Assembly (NCBI GenBank): GCA_009838175.1
Contig: VXSB01000003.1
Span: 22,163-86,162 of the forward strand
Source: Chloroflexota bacterium
GTDB lineage: Bacteria > Chloroflexota > Dehalococcoidia > Lucifugimonadales > Lucifugimonadaceae
DNA length: 64,000 nt
Direction: 5' to 3'
Part shown: in pieces, positions 54,615 through 64,000 of the stretch
How positions within the stretch are numbered: the first letter of the stretch is position 1
Layout of the letters: every line of letters begins with the position of its first letter
Position numbers and translations under genes: made by a program
Notes under the pieces: generated by a model
What the model was told of the DNA's origin: nothing
Database searches by the model: none
The model's input: the letters and a program-made list of their open reading frames with translations, nothing else

Positions 54615-57520
54615 ATGCCGTAGGCGGGTCGACGCGCTCGCAACTCGCTGAAGAGCTCAAACGAGCAGTCGCCGGCGAAGTGCGCTTCGACCGCTACGCG
54701 CGGCAGATGTACTCCACCGACGCGTCCATTTACAAGATGACGCCCATCGGCGTTGTCCTCCCAAGAGATGCAGACGATGTGAGCGCTGTTATCGAGACGT
54801 GCGTGTCCGCGGGTGTTTCCGTGCTCCCTAGAGGCGGGGGAACTGGTCTGTCAGGACAAACCGTTAACCGAGGCGTGGTGGTTGATTTTTCGAAATACAT
54901 GCACGACATCGTCGAGATCAACCGTGAGGAAGGATGGGTCCACACTCAACCGGGTATCACTATCGACGAACTGAACCGCCAAGTTACGCACACTGGCAAG
55001 TACTTCACCCCTGATCCCAGCACATCATCGCGAGCCAACATCGGCGGCGCGATGGGTAACAACTCGTGCGGTTCTCACTCGATCATCTACGGCAAGACCG
55101 TCGACCAAGTCCAGCAAATGTCGGTTGTACTTGCTGACGGGTCCCGAGCGACATTCGAGGCGCTTAACGCCGGGCAGTTGGAAGGCAAGATGACGCTCTC
55201 CAACCGAGAAGGACAGATCTACCGTGGCATTCCAGATGTTGCAGAGCGTGCGGGAGGCGAAGTTGATCGGCGCTTTCCCAAAATTCTTCGGCGCGTTGGA
55301 GGTTACAACATCGACCGGGTCTACTCTCCGGGCGACGGGCCGATCATCGATCTGACGCAGGTGATGGTCGGGTCCGAAGGCACACTTGCCGCCGTCACCG
55401 ACGCGCGCCTGAAGCTCTGGGACATCCCGAAGTCGAAAGGCTTGGCGGTCCTTCACTTTCACACGCTGCGAGACTCGATGGAGGCCACCGTCGCGACACT
55501 AGGGCACGAAGTGAGCGCGGTTGAGCACATCGGGGAGATAATCATCGCCCAAGCCCGCAAATCGCTAGGCTTTTCGCGCGGTCTAGGATTTCTCCAGGGC
55601 GAGCCTTCAGACATTCTCGTCGTTGAGATGACCGGCGAAAACATGGCCGAAGTGCGCTCCAAGCTAGAAACGTTCAGTGCTTCTATCCAACGCAGCACCG
55701 CAACTTACGCGGTAACGTTGTTGCTTGAGCCAGCGGAACAGCGGCAGGTGTGGGCGATGCGCGAGGCGGGTCTGGGTTTGATGATGAATGTCGAGGGGGA
55801 TGCGAAGCCGTTGCCGTTCGTCGAAGACACCGCCGTTGCGCCCGAACTCTTGCCGGAGTACGTCGAGCGTTTCGACGAGATTGTCAGACGGCACGGCACC
55901 GAAGCGGGGTATTACGGTCATGCCAGCGTTGGGTGTCTGCACATTCGGCCGCTCGTAAACCTCAAGAAAACCGTCGGCATCGATCTCATGTACACCATCG
56001 CCGATGAGATATCCGATCTCGTCCTCGAATTCGGCGGCTCTCTGAGTGGCGAGCATGGTGACGGGATCGTTAGAGGGGCGTGGGCCGAGAAGATGTTTGG
56101 CCAAGAGTTGGTTGGCCACTTCCGCGAGGTCAAAGACCTATTCGACCCGGACGGGATCATGAACCCCGGCAAGGTTTTCGACACTCCTGACATGCGGGAA
56201 AACCTGCGCTACGGCCCCGCCTATTCGGCGCAGGCGCTGCCGACCAAACTCGATTGGAGCGCGGATGGCGGGTTCGTTGGTGCGATTGAACGATGCAATG
56301 GAGTGGGAGCTTGCAGGAAGGTCAACGCCGGCGCGATGTGTCCTTCTTACATGGCTACACGCGAAGAGGAGCACTCAACCCGGGGCCGAGCCAACGCACT
56401 GCGCGCCGCGTTGTCCGGCGCACTACCCATCGACGAATTCCAATCGGAGAGGATGTACGAGGTTCTCGACCTTTGCCTCGAATGCAAATCTTGCAAATCG
56501 GAATGTCCGTCGAACGTCGATATGGCGAAGATTAAGTACGAATTCCTTGACCTTTACTACCAGACGCACAATGTGCCGCTGCGTTCGAGACTCGTCGCCG
56601 ACATCCACCGCCTAAATGCCCTAGCACCCGGGCCGCTAGCCCCACTCGCCAATATCGTCAACAGGTCCGCGCCCGCGAGGTGGGCGTCCGAAAAGGTTTT
56701 GGGTATCGACCGACGCCGCAAACTGCCCAAGATTGTTAGCAAGACGTTTGAACAGTGGTTCAGAGGACGTAGCTCGAACACAACCGGGTCGCGCGGCGAT
56801 ATCGTGCTTTTCCACGACACCTTCATGAACTTCAATCATCCGGAAGCAGGTGTGGGCGCGGTAAAGCTGCTCGAGGCGCTAGGTTACCGGGTGCGTCTGG
56901 GTGATCGTGTCTGTTGTGGTCGACCGATGGTGTCAGCCGGAATGCTCGATCGTGCCATCGAGAACGCCGAGAGAAACGTTGCGGCGCTGATGCCGTACGT
57001 CGAGGCTGGCGCAAAGATCGTGGGTTGCGAGAGCAGCTGCGTATTGACGTTGCAGGACGAATATCCGGATCTGCTGGGTTCGGATCCTGCGGCGCAGGCT
57101 ATCGCGGATGCTTCGCTGATGCTCGAAGAGGTTTTGGTTGATGCTTTCGACGATGGTGGTCAGCAAATCGCTTGGAGCGATGCATCGACCGAAATCCTGT
57201 TGCACGTTCACTGCCACGAACGCGCTCTCATAGGCACCACGCAAGCTGTTGCCGCGTTGAACCAACCGCCTAATTACCGAGCCGAACTCATCGACGCCGG
57301 ATGTTGCGGCATGGCCGGTTCGTTCGGATACGCCAAAGAACACTACGATGTATCGCAACAGGTCGGCGAAGATCGCTTGTTCCCAGCTTTACGCAAGGCA
57401 GGATCCGACACCAAGTTCGCTATTACAGGCGTCTCGTGCAAGCAGCAGATCGAAGATGAGCTTCATCGGCCTGCACACTTCCTCGCCGAAGTGTTGGCTG
57501 ACGCCGTAGCCGACCGCTAA
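54611..57520 (+). CDS. FAD-linked oxidase fused to Fe-S (CCG-domain) oxidoreductase; D-lactate/glycolate dehydrogenase-like
   Basis: 969 aa; VLPRGGGTGLSGQTVNRGVVVDFSKYM FAD-binding; CNGVGACR and CLECKSCKSECPSNVDMAKIK Fe-S; CCG motifs VCCGRPMVSAGML and DAGCCGMAGSFGY. Confidence 0.95.
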   Translation: MNAVGGSTRSQLAEELKRAVAGEVRFDRYARQMYSTDASIYKMTPIGVVLPRDADDVSAVIETCVSAGVSVLPRGGGTGLSGQTVNRGVVVDFSKYMHDIVEINREEGWVHTQPGITIDELNRQVTHTGKYFTPDPSTSSRANIGGAMGNNSCGSHSIIYGKTVDQVQQMSVVLADGSRATFEALNAGQLEGKMTLSNREGQIYRGIPDVAERAGGEVDRRFPKILRRVGGYNIDRVYSPGDGPIIDLTQVMVGSEGTLAAVTDARLKLWDIPKSKGLAVLHFHTLRDSMEATVATLGHEVSAVEHIGEIIIAQARKSLGFSRGLGFLQGEPSDILVVEMTGENMAEVRSKLETFSASIQRSTATYAVTLLLEPAEQRQVWAMREAGLGLMMNVEGDAKPLPFVEDTAVAPELLPEYVERFDEIVRRHGTEAGYYGHASVGCLHIRPLVNLKKTVGIDLMYTIADEISDLVLEFGGSLSGEHGDGIVRGAWAEKMFGQELVGHFREVKDLFDPDGIMNPGKVFDTPDMRENLRYGPAYSAQALPTKLDWSADGGFVGAIERCNGVGACRKVNAGAMCPSYMATREEEHSTRGRANALRAALSGALPIDEFQSERMYEVLDLCLECKSCKSECPSNVDMAKIKYEFLDLYYQTHNVPLRSRLVADIHRLNALAPGPLAPLANIVNRSAPARWASEKVLGIDRRRKLPKIVSKTFEQWFRGRSSNTTGSRGDIVLFHDTFMNFNHPEAGVGAVKLLEALGYRVRLGDRVCCGRPMVSAGMLDRAIENAERNVAALMPYVEAGAKIVGCESSCVLTLQDEYPDLLGSDPAAQAIADASLMLEEVLVDAFDDGGQQIAWSDASTEILLHVHCHERALIGTTQAVAALNQPPNYRAELIDAGCCGMAGSFGYAKEHYDVSQQVGEDRLFPALRKAGSDTKFAITGVSCKQQIEDELHRPAHFLAEVLADAVADR

Positions 57521-57559
57521 TCCCTAACTGGTTCTCGTAGCTGCCAGAATGCATCTCTC

Positions 57560-58552
57560 ATGCCCACCGTAGGCATAATCGCAAACCCCGCTGCGGGCAA
57601 GGACATCCGGCGATTGGTGGCGCAGGGGCGCGTCGTATCCAACCAAGAGAAGTCCAACATCTTGAGGCGGGTTTTCGCAGGGCTCCAATCACAAGGTGTG
57701 AACACGGTGATCGTTATGCCGGATATGGCCGGTTTGGCGCGAAATGCGATGTCAGACACTCAGGAGACGATGCAATCGGAGTTTATTGATCAGATGCCAA
57801 CCGGTAGCCAGCGCGACTCGACGGTTGCGGCGCAAATCATGCGTGACGCCGGAGCCGACTGCATATTGACGCTGGGAGGTGATGGAACTAATCGGTTGGT
57901 TGCAAAGGGATGTGGCGACGTGCCATTGGCACCGATCTCGACTGGTACCAACAACGTCTTTCCCAAGGAGATCGAAGGCACATTGGCTGGCATCGCAGCA
58001 GCGACCGTCGCAAAGAATCCTGATATTCGGGATCTCGTGTGTCGTCGTTCCAAGAAGATCGAGATCATCGTCAACGGGGGACTTCGGGACATCGCACTCG
58101 TAGATGCCGCAGTCTCGCGCCAGACCATGATCGGTGCCCGGGCATTATGGGACGTCGGCACGTTGGAGGCCGTGTTCCTGACCCGCGCCGAAGCATCGAG
58201 CATAGGGATCGCTTCCATCGGAGCACGGCTCGCGCTGATTGCCATCGACGATGCAAGGGGACTGCACATCAGCTTTCCGGGACCTGGTCAACCCGGTGAA
58301 GAATCTGTGGTCGCGCCGATCGCTCCCGGCATGGTTCGGGAGGTGCCGATCACCGGATGGAAAGTCATCGAGCCGGGTGAAACGGTTCTGGTTCAAGCAT
58401 CGAGAGGCACAATCGCCCTTGATGGGGAACGCGAGATCGAGCTGCTAGAGGGTATGAGGACGGCGGTGCGGATCAGCACCGAGGGCCCATGGGTTGTAGA
58501 TTTCGACCGTGCCCTGCAGGTTGCGTGCTCGAACGCTGAAATGAGAATGTGA
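57560..58552 (+). CDS. ATP-NAD kinase-like protein (AcoX-type)
   Basis: VGIIANPAAGKDIRRLVAQ...CILTLGGDGTNRLVAKGCGDVPLAPISTGTNNVFP. Confidence 0.85.
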   Translation: MPTVGIIANPAAGKDIRRLVAQGRVVSNQEKSNILRRVFAGLQSQGVNTVIVMPDMAGLARNAMSDTQETMQSEFIDQMPTGSQRDSTVAAQIMRDAGADCILTLGGDGTNRLVAKGCGDVPLAPISTGTNNVFPKEIEGTLAGIAAATVAKNPDIRDLVCRRSKKIEIIVNGGLRDIALVDAAVSRQTMIGARALWDVGTLEAVFLTRAEASSIGIASIGARLALIAIDDARGLHISFPGPGQPGEESVVAPIAPGMVREVPITGWKVIEPGETVLVQASRGTIALDGEREIELLEGMRTAVRISTEGPWVVDFDRALQVACSNAEMRM

Positions 58553-58604
58553 TTCGGGCATCAATGTGTACGACCACTGCCCATGAATCGTACGCTTTGC
58601 CGGT

Positions 58605-59279
58605 TTACTCGCCGCGTATGGCCTTGATCAGTGCCACAACATCGCGGCTGCGCGTCTCGAGTGTCGACCAATCTCCGTTCGCGACCACGTCGCTGGACAC
58701 TAAGCGCGAGCCCATGCCGACGGCGCATACGCCGGCTTCGAACCAAGGGCGGAGAGAATCCTCTGTGATGTCAACGCCTCCAGTAGGCATGATCGAAGAC
58801 CATGGCATGGGTGCCAACACATCTTTGACGAAGCCCGGACCTCCGACTGCTGAACCTGGGAATATCTTGACAATGTCTGCTCCCAGCTCTTCGGCATTGG
58901 AAATCTCAGAAGCGGTGCCGCAACCGGGTATGTAGGGAACCTTGCGGCGGTTGCAGACCTTTGCAACGTCTGGATTGGTGACCGGTCCGACGATGAAGCT
59001 GGCGCCGTTGCTGATGTAGATCGATGCAGTTCCGGCATCGAGAACTGATCCCGCGCCAAGAATGGCATCCGGTAACTCGGTGGCGCAGAAGCGGTCCAAA
59101 CTTGAAAACACTTCCCAGGCGTGATCGCCGCGGTTGGTGAATTCGAGGACGCGTATTCCGCCTGCGACGCAGGCTCGAGCGATGTTTTGGGCATTCTCGA
59201 TGTCGCCGTTGTAGAAGACCGGGACAACCCCGATAATGTGCATTGCGTTCAGAACTTCGAGCTTCGAGTGCCGTGACAT
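58605..59279 (-). CDS. eda: 2-keto-3-deoxy-6-phosphogluconate aldolase family
   Basis: GVVPVFYNGDIENAQNIARACVAGGIRVLEFTNRG...ILGAGSVLDAGTASIYISNGASFIVGPVTNPDVAKVCNRRKVPYIPGCGTASEI...VKIFPGS...MPTGGV. Confidence 0.9.
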   Translation of the reverse strand: MSRHSKLEVLNAMHIIGVVPVFYNGDIENAQNIARACVAGGIRVLEFTNRGDHAWEVFSSLDRFCATELPDAILGAGSVLDAGTASIYISNGASFIVGPVTNPDVAKVCNRRKVPYIPGCGTASEISNAEELGADIVKIFPGSAVGGPGFVKDVLAPMPWSSIMPTGGVDITEDSLRPWFEAGVCAVGMGSRLVSSDVVANGDWSTLETRSRDVVALIKAIRGE

Positions 59280-59400
59280 TCTTTATCTCCTGAGACCGTT
59301 TCGCTCGTCGATTTTAACGAGTCTATCGCCTGCCCATACAGTCGATGCGAACCCCTTGTGTTAATCTCATTGCGCGTGGAATCGTGAGGGAATTGAGAAT

Positions 59401-60204
59401 ATGGACGTCAATCCTGTAAAGGCGAAACTCAACCAAAACTTGCCATCGCTAGGCACCTGGTCGGCGAGCGGTGACCCCACGGTCATCGAGACGTTGTTGC
59501 ACACCACTGATTTTGACTGGGTAACTCTCGATTTCGAGCATAATCCAATCGATGTATCGACCGCGGTCAACTGCCTGCGCGCTGGCAACGGTTCCGGAAA
59601 ACCGATGTTCGCCCGCATCCCGAGCAACGACCCGATCTGGGTCAAGCGAGTTCTCGACATCGGCTTTACTGGCATCGTAGTTCCCGACGTCAAAGATGAA
59701 GACGAGGCGGAACGTGCCGTCCAGGCCGCCAAGTATCGACCTCGCGGTCTCCGCGGCATCGGCTCCACGCGCGGTCAGCTCGTCTATGGCAGCGACTACT
59801 ACGAGAAGGCCAACGACATCATTATGGTCGTCTGCATGATCGAGGACTGGCGAGCCGTTGACCGGATCGACAAGATCATGCAGGTGCAGGACCTCGATGT
59901 CTGCTTCGTCGGCCCCAATGATTTGGCCAGCTCGCTCGGTGTGCCAACTGGGCTTGACAACAAACATCCGGACCATGTGAAGGCCGTCGAGACCGTCGTG
60001 GCGGCAGGCAAAAAGCATGGAGTCGCCACAGGTATCCACTGTATCGATGGCAACGAAGCCGCTCTTCGTATCGAACAAGGCATGACATGGTTCCCAATCG
60101 CCTCCGATGTTCGGTTGCTCAAATCGGCTGTCGATGCCGAACTTGCGAACGTTGCATCTGGATCGGATGGCGAAGGCGATGATGAGAACGCCACGTTTTA
60201 TTAG
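59401..60204 (+). CDS. HpcH/HpaI aldolase family protein
   Basis: LGTWSASGDPTVIETLLHTTDFDWVTLDFEHNPID...VARIPSN-type FARIPSNDPIWVKRVLDIGFTGIVVPDVKDEDEAERAVQAAKYRPRGLRGIG...CFVGPNDLASSLG. Confidence 0.93.
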   Translation: MDVNPVKAKLNQNLPSLGTWSASGDPTVIETLLHTTDFDWVTLDFEHNPIDVSTAVNCLRAGNGSGKPMFARIPSNDPIWVKRVLDIGFTGIVVPDVKDEDEAERAVQAAKYRPRGLRGIGSTRGQLVYGSDYYEKANDIIMVVCMIEDWRAVDRIDKIMQVQDLDVCFVGPNDLASSLGVPTGLDNKHPDHVKAVETVVAAGKKHGVATGIHCIDGNEAALRIEQGMTWFPIASDVRLLKSAVDAELANVASGSDGEGDDENATFY

Positions 60205-60251
60205 AAATCAGCAAAACTGAACTGAAGGTCAACCTCAAGGAGATTCAATCG

Positions 60252-61277
60252 ATGCCATCAGTCGTCACGTTCGGCGAGATAATGTTGCGGCTCGCAACCA
60301 TGCGTCGCGAACGCTTCACGCAAGCGCGCGAGTTTGAGGTTACATACGGCGGCGGCGAGTGCAACGTCGCGGTGTCTCTGGCCAACTTCGGGATCGAGTC
60401 GGTATACGTAACTGCGATTCCGAACAACGACATCGGTCAAGCCTGCATCAACTATGTAAGACAGTGGGGAGTGGACACCTCCGAAATTGTGCGCCAAGGT
60501 CAACGCCTCGGCACGTACTACCTTGAAAACGGCGCTGCAATGCGGGCGTCGAAGGTGATTTACGACCGAGCGGCATCCTCGATAGCCGAACTGCAACCCG
60601 GCGAGATCGATTGGGAGCGCATCTTCGATGGAAAAGATTGGTTCCACTTCACCGGTATAACGCCGGCGATCTCGGAATCTGCTGCCCTAGCCTGTGATGA
60701 AGCGGCGGCGGTTGCCAAGTCGATGGGCTTGACGGTCTCCGCAGACATGAACTATCGCAAGAACCTATGGTCGCCCGCGGAAGCACAGGCCGTAATGCAA
60801 CCGATGATGAAGCACGTCGATGTCGCCATCGGCAACGAAGAAGATGCTGAGATGTCGCTCGGTGTAGCTCCTGAGGGTGTCGATGTAGAGAGCGGCGAAA
60901 TCGATGCTGCGGCTTATGAACCGGTCGTAAACCGGTTGGTTGAAGAGTTCGACTTCCAGCAAGTCGGCATCACCTTACGCGAATCTCAATCTGCGGACGA
61001 TAACGACTGGTCAGCGCTTTATTTCGACGGCTCCGAGATTCTTCTGGCATCGAAATACTCGGTTCGCATCGTGGATCGTGTGGGTGGAGGCGACGCATTT
61101 TCGGCTGGCCTGATATATGGCAATCTTCAGGATGGCTGGACATCTACTCAGGTTCTTGACTTCGCGGCCGCGGCTTCCGCGCTGGCGCATACGTTCCACG
61201 GCGATTTCAACCTTGTGTCCGTCAGCGAAGTCATGAGTGTGGCGGGTGGAAACGTCAGCGGACGAGTCCAGCGATGA
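60252..61277 (+). CDS. PfkB family carbohydrate kinase (2-keto-3-deoxygluconate kinase-like)
   Basis: VVTFGEIMLRLATMRRERFTQAREFEVTYGGGECNVAVSLANFGIESVYVTAIPNNDIG...RVGGGDAFSAGLIYG. Confidence 0.93.
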   Translation: MPSVVTFGEIMLRLATMRRERFTQAREFEVTYGGGECNVAVSLANFGIESVYVTAIPNNDIGQACINYVRQWGVDTSEIVRQGQRLGTYYLENGAAMRASKVIYDRAASSIAELQPGEIDWERIFDGKDWFHFTGITPAISESAALACDEAAAVAKSMGLTVSADMNYRKNLWSPAEAQAVMQPMMKHVDVAIGNEEDAEMSLGVAPEGVDVESGEIDAAAYEPVVNRLVEEFDFQQVGITLRESQSADDNDWSALYFDGSEILLASKYSVRIVDRVGGGDAFSAGLIYGNLQDGWTSTQVLDFAAAASALAHTFHGDFNLVSVSEVMSVAGGNVSGRVQR

Positions 61278-62017
61278 GCATGGAGATGCGGGGCCGAGTG
61301 GCGCTGGTTACTGGCGGCTCGAAGGGGATAGGACGTGCGTGCGCTTATGCGTTCGCACGTGAAGGCGCGAACGTCGCTGTAACCGGTCGGACTCTTTCGG
61401 AGTTGGAGGAAACAGCGGAAAACGTTCGTGAATTGGGCGCGGAAGCGCTGGTGTGCCAGTCGGATTTCACGGACCGGGCACAGGTAGCGGCGATCGCTCC
61501 AGCCGTGTTGGCCGAGTTTGGACGCATTGACGTTCTTGTCAACAATGCGGCCATTATCCATCCGCGAATCGACCTGACTGACCTCGCAGACGAGACTTGG
61601 TACGATGTGATCGAGGTGAATCTGAACGCAGCTGCGATGCTCACCAAGTCGGTCATTCCGACGATGGTCGAGCAGAGCAGTGGCACGATCATCAACATCT
61701 CAAGCATCGGGGGGCGATCTGGCGGCAGAGGTCGTAGCGCGTACCGGGTAACCAAGGCCGCGCTAATCAGCCTCACACAGTCTCTGGCCGCCGAGTTGCA
61801 CGAGCATGGCATCAATGTCAACGCGATTTGTCCTGGTGGAACGGATACCGAAGGTTACCGCGAGGCTTTTAACAACCGCGGACGTGCGGATCACCCGAAC
61901 TTGATGCTGCCGTCGGAGATTGCCAATCTCGCCGTTTTCCTCGCATCTAAGAAGTCGTCCGCGGTCACTGGGACAGCCATTGATGCGTTCGGTGGCAATA
62001 ACCCGCTCTTCGGGTAA
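61274..62017 (+). CDS. SDR family oxidoreductase
   Basis: RVALVTGGSKGIGRACAYAFAREGANVAVTGRT...VLVNNAAI...SAYRVTKAALISLTQSLAAEL. Confidence 0.95.
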   Translation: MSMEMRGRVALVTGGSKGIGRACAYAFAREGANVAVTGRTLSELEETAENVRELGAEALVCQSDFTDRAQVAAIAPAVLAEFGRIDVLVNNAAIIHPRIDLTDLADETWYDVIEVNLNAAAMLTKSVIPTMVEQSSGTIINISSIGGRSGGRGRSAYRVTKAALISLTQSLAAELHEHGINVNAICPGGTDTEGYREAFNNRGRADHPNLMLPSEIANLAVFLASKKSSAVTGTAIDAFGGNNPLFG

Positions 62018-62019
62018 CG

Positions 62020-63618
62020 ATGCCTTCCGGCTCCTTAATCCTCACAATCGATCAGGGCACCACGTCGACGCGCGCGATCGTTTTCGACGAATCCGCGTGT
62101 CCGATCGGGTCGGCGCAACAGGAGCTTCGCCAGATTTTCCCGCAGTCCGGGTGGGTGGAGCATGATCCGGTTGAGATCGCTGAAGCTGCTATCGGAGTTG
62201 CGCGACTCGCTCTGGAGGATGCCAACGCCACTGCGGCTGATGTGGCGGCGATGGGCATTACGAATCAACGGGAAACGACCGTCATTTGGGAACGCGCGAC
62301 TGGACGTCCACTTGCCAACGCCATTGTCTGGCAGGACCATCGCACTGCCGAGATATGCAACGGTCTAAGCGACGCGGGATTGGCAGACGATATCTGGTCG
62401 CGAACCGGCCTGATCGTCGATCCGTACTTTTCGGCGACGAAGATGCGCTGGATGTTGGACCACTTGCCGATACCCAATCTGCAAGCTCGCGCTGAGATCG
62501 GGGATGTGCGGCTGGGCACGGTCGACTCGTGGCTCATCGACCAACTCACCCGTGGCTCATCCAACACTCCACAAGATGATGTTCCGCATCTAACCGATGT
62601 CACCAATGCTTCGCGCACGATGCTGCTTAACATCCACGACTTGACGTGGGATCCCGAGCTTCTCGAAATCTTCAACATTCCAGAGGCCGCGTTACCGACG
62701 CCGTTGCCTTCTGCCGGGACGTTTGCTGTCACACATCCGTCGATATGCGGGCGCGCAATACCGATTACCGGGGTGGCTGGGGACCAACACGCGGCGCTTT
62801 ACGGTCAGGCGTGTTTCGCTCGTGGTGATATGAAGTGCACTTACGGCACGGGCGCGTTTTTGCTGGCGAACAACGGTGCCAACCTTGATCTCTTCACTGG
62901 TGCAGCCGGTTCGGGACAGCTAACGGCTGACGATCTTGATGAGGCGAATGCCGGGTTGTTGTTCACTCTCGGCTGGCAAGCTGGAGGGTCCAAGATTTAC
63001 GCGCTCGAGGCATCGATCTTCAATACTGGATCGACTATGCAGTGGTTGCGAGACGGACTTGGCATCATTGCCAATGCGGAGGAGTCGTCTGATATCGCGG
63101 TGCTTCTTGGAGATAACGATGGTGTGTATCTCGTTCCTGCGTTCTCCGGCCTCGGTTCGCCTCACTGGGACCCACATGCCCGAGCGTCCATTACTGGCAT
63201 GAGCAGAGGCACGACAAAAGACCATGTCATCCGCGCGGCACTCGAATCTACCGCCTACCAAGTGAAAGAGGTGGTGGACATCATGGATTCTCAGCTGCGT
63301 ATGCCTCGGCGCGGTAATCGTCGGGAGCGTGTATTGCGTGTTGACGGAGGTCAGACGCGAAATCCGTTCCTGATGCAGTTCCAAGCTGACCTGCTTGACC
63401 GTCCCATTGAAGTTTCGGCGGTTGATGAGACGACGGCGCTGGGGGCAACGTTTCTCGCTGGACGTGCGGCTGGCATTTGGCGTAGCGACCGCGAACTCGC
63501 GATGTTGTGGCAGTGTGATCGGCGGTACGAACCGGAGATGTCGGAATCTGAGCGAATACGCCTGATGTCGGGTTGGAACGAAGCGCTTCGTCGCACTAAG
63601 ACTGGTTTCCGGGAGTAG
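62020..63618 (+). CDS. glpK: Glycerol kinase (FGGY family)
   Basis: LILTIDQGTTSTRAIVFDESACPIGSAQQELRQIFPQSGWVEHDP...ITNQRETTVIWERATGRPLANAIVWQDHRTA...GVAGDQHAALYGQACFARGDMKCTYGTGAF. Confidence 0.93.
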   Translation: MPSGSLILTIDQGTTSTRAIVFDESACPIGSAQQELRQIFPQSGWVEHDPVEIAEAAIGVARLALEDANATAADVAAMGITNQRETTVIWERATGRPLANAIVWQDHRTAEICNGLSDAGLADDIWSRTGLIVDPYFSATKMRWMLDHLPIPNLQARAEIGDVRLGTVDSWLIDQLTRGSSNTPQDDVPHLTDVTNASRTMLLNIHDLTWDPELLEIFNIPEAALPTPLPSAGTFAVTHPSICGRAIPITGVAGDQHAALYGQACFARGDMKCTYGTGAFLLANNGANLDLFTGAAGSGQLTADDLDEANAGLLFTLGWQAGGSKIYALEASIFNTGSTMQWLRDGLGIIANAEESSDIAVLLGDNDGVYLVPAFSGLGSPHWDPHARASITGMSRGTTKDHVIRAALESTAYQVKEVVDIMDSQLRMPRRGNRRERVLRVDGGQTRNPFLMQFQADLLDRPIEVSAVDETTALGATFLAGRAAGIWRSDRELAMLWQCDRRYEPEMSESERIRLMSGWNEALRRTKTGFRE

Positions 63619-63970
63619 GAGCGGCTATCGCGTGTAATTACCAGTCGGCGTGGTTTCCGGCTGGTTTCGGTGGGTGGGGGATATTGGTTTGTTGTCATGT
63701 ATGTGGTATAGGCATTTTTCTTGGTCGACGTGTAGTTTGTCGAAGCATCGCCGCGTCTTTCGGGGTCGCGTCGATAAGTTGGTTGTGAAAGTCAGTCAAT
63801 AGTCCAGCACCGCCGACGTCGCCAGAGCGTCGGCCCTGCGTGGGGCATCTGAAAGACTGCCCCTCGTCATCGCTCGATTCACCCCTCTCGCTAGCGCTGT
63901 AGCCTCTCCGCACCCAGCGAAACGCGGAAGACGTGTGCCGGATAAAAGACCGTTCGCTCGAACCTTGAAC

Positions 63971-64000
63971 GGGCATCCCCCGCGAGCTCGCTTCGCTTGC
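63971..64000. repeat. Truncated copy of the GGGCATCCCCCGCG dispersed repeat at window edge
   Basis: gggcatcccccgcgagctcgcttcgcttgc; core shared with the elements near 11588 and 37755. Confidence 0.6.

Noticed and set aside
63695-63976. 93-aa minus-strand ORF downstream of glpK
   Set aside because: No recognisable domain; C-terminal TRRPRKMPIPHT and proximity to a dispersed repeat suggest non-coding or degenerate sequence. Cannot be supported as a gene.

Overview
This window is a gene-dense, bacterial-type chromosomal segment. Gene content is consistent with Chloroflexota, perhaps SAR202/Dehalococcoidia-like; that placement is an inference from family content (DUF2298 membrane giant, enolase-superfamily paralogs, many oxidative catabolic enzymes) and was not computed. 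It carries about 50 credible CDS: a CoxM/S/L-type xanthine dehydrogenase-family molybdoenzyme operon, three enolase-superfamily (mandelate racemase-like) genes including a tandem pair, a sulfatase, an M81/MlrC peptidase, a D-aminoacylase-like amidohydrolase, a fused GlcD/GlcF-type oxidase, KDPG-aldolase/KDG-kinase-type sugar-acid genes, glpK, and housekeeping genes (glnA, fabI, rlmN, mutS2, argC, pgpA, comF, greA). I saw no rRNA, tRNA or CRISPR array by eye. The most unusual signals are non-genic. (1) A ~125-bp MITE-like element with ~25-bp terminal inverted repeats is present as two full copies and one partial copy in 2.4 kb. Together they bracket a FAD oxidoreductase, whose start and stop codons lie inside the repeats, and a PIN-domain toxin-antitoxin pair. 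(2) GC-rich palindromic repeats are inserted in frame into at least four protein-coding genes, always at inter-domain or loop positions, reminiscent of Rickettsia palindromic elements. (3) A 129-bp multi-arm inverted-repeat structure lies between the PadR/ABC and molybdoenzyme operons. Unusual protein architectures include a GreA with a recombinase-like N-terminal domain, a HARE-HTH plus Mrr-like protein apparently lacking the catalytic lysine, a GT39-like/DUF2298 fusion, and an ABC ATPase with a permease-prefix-like N-terminus.
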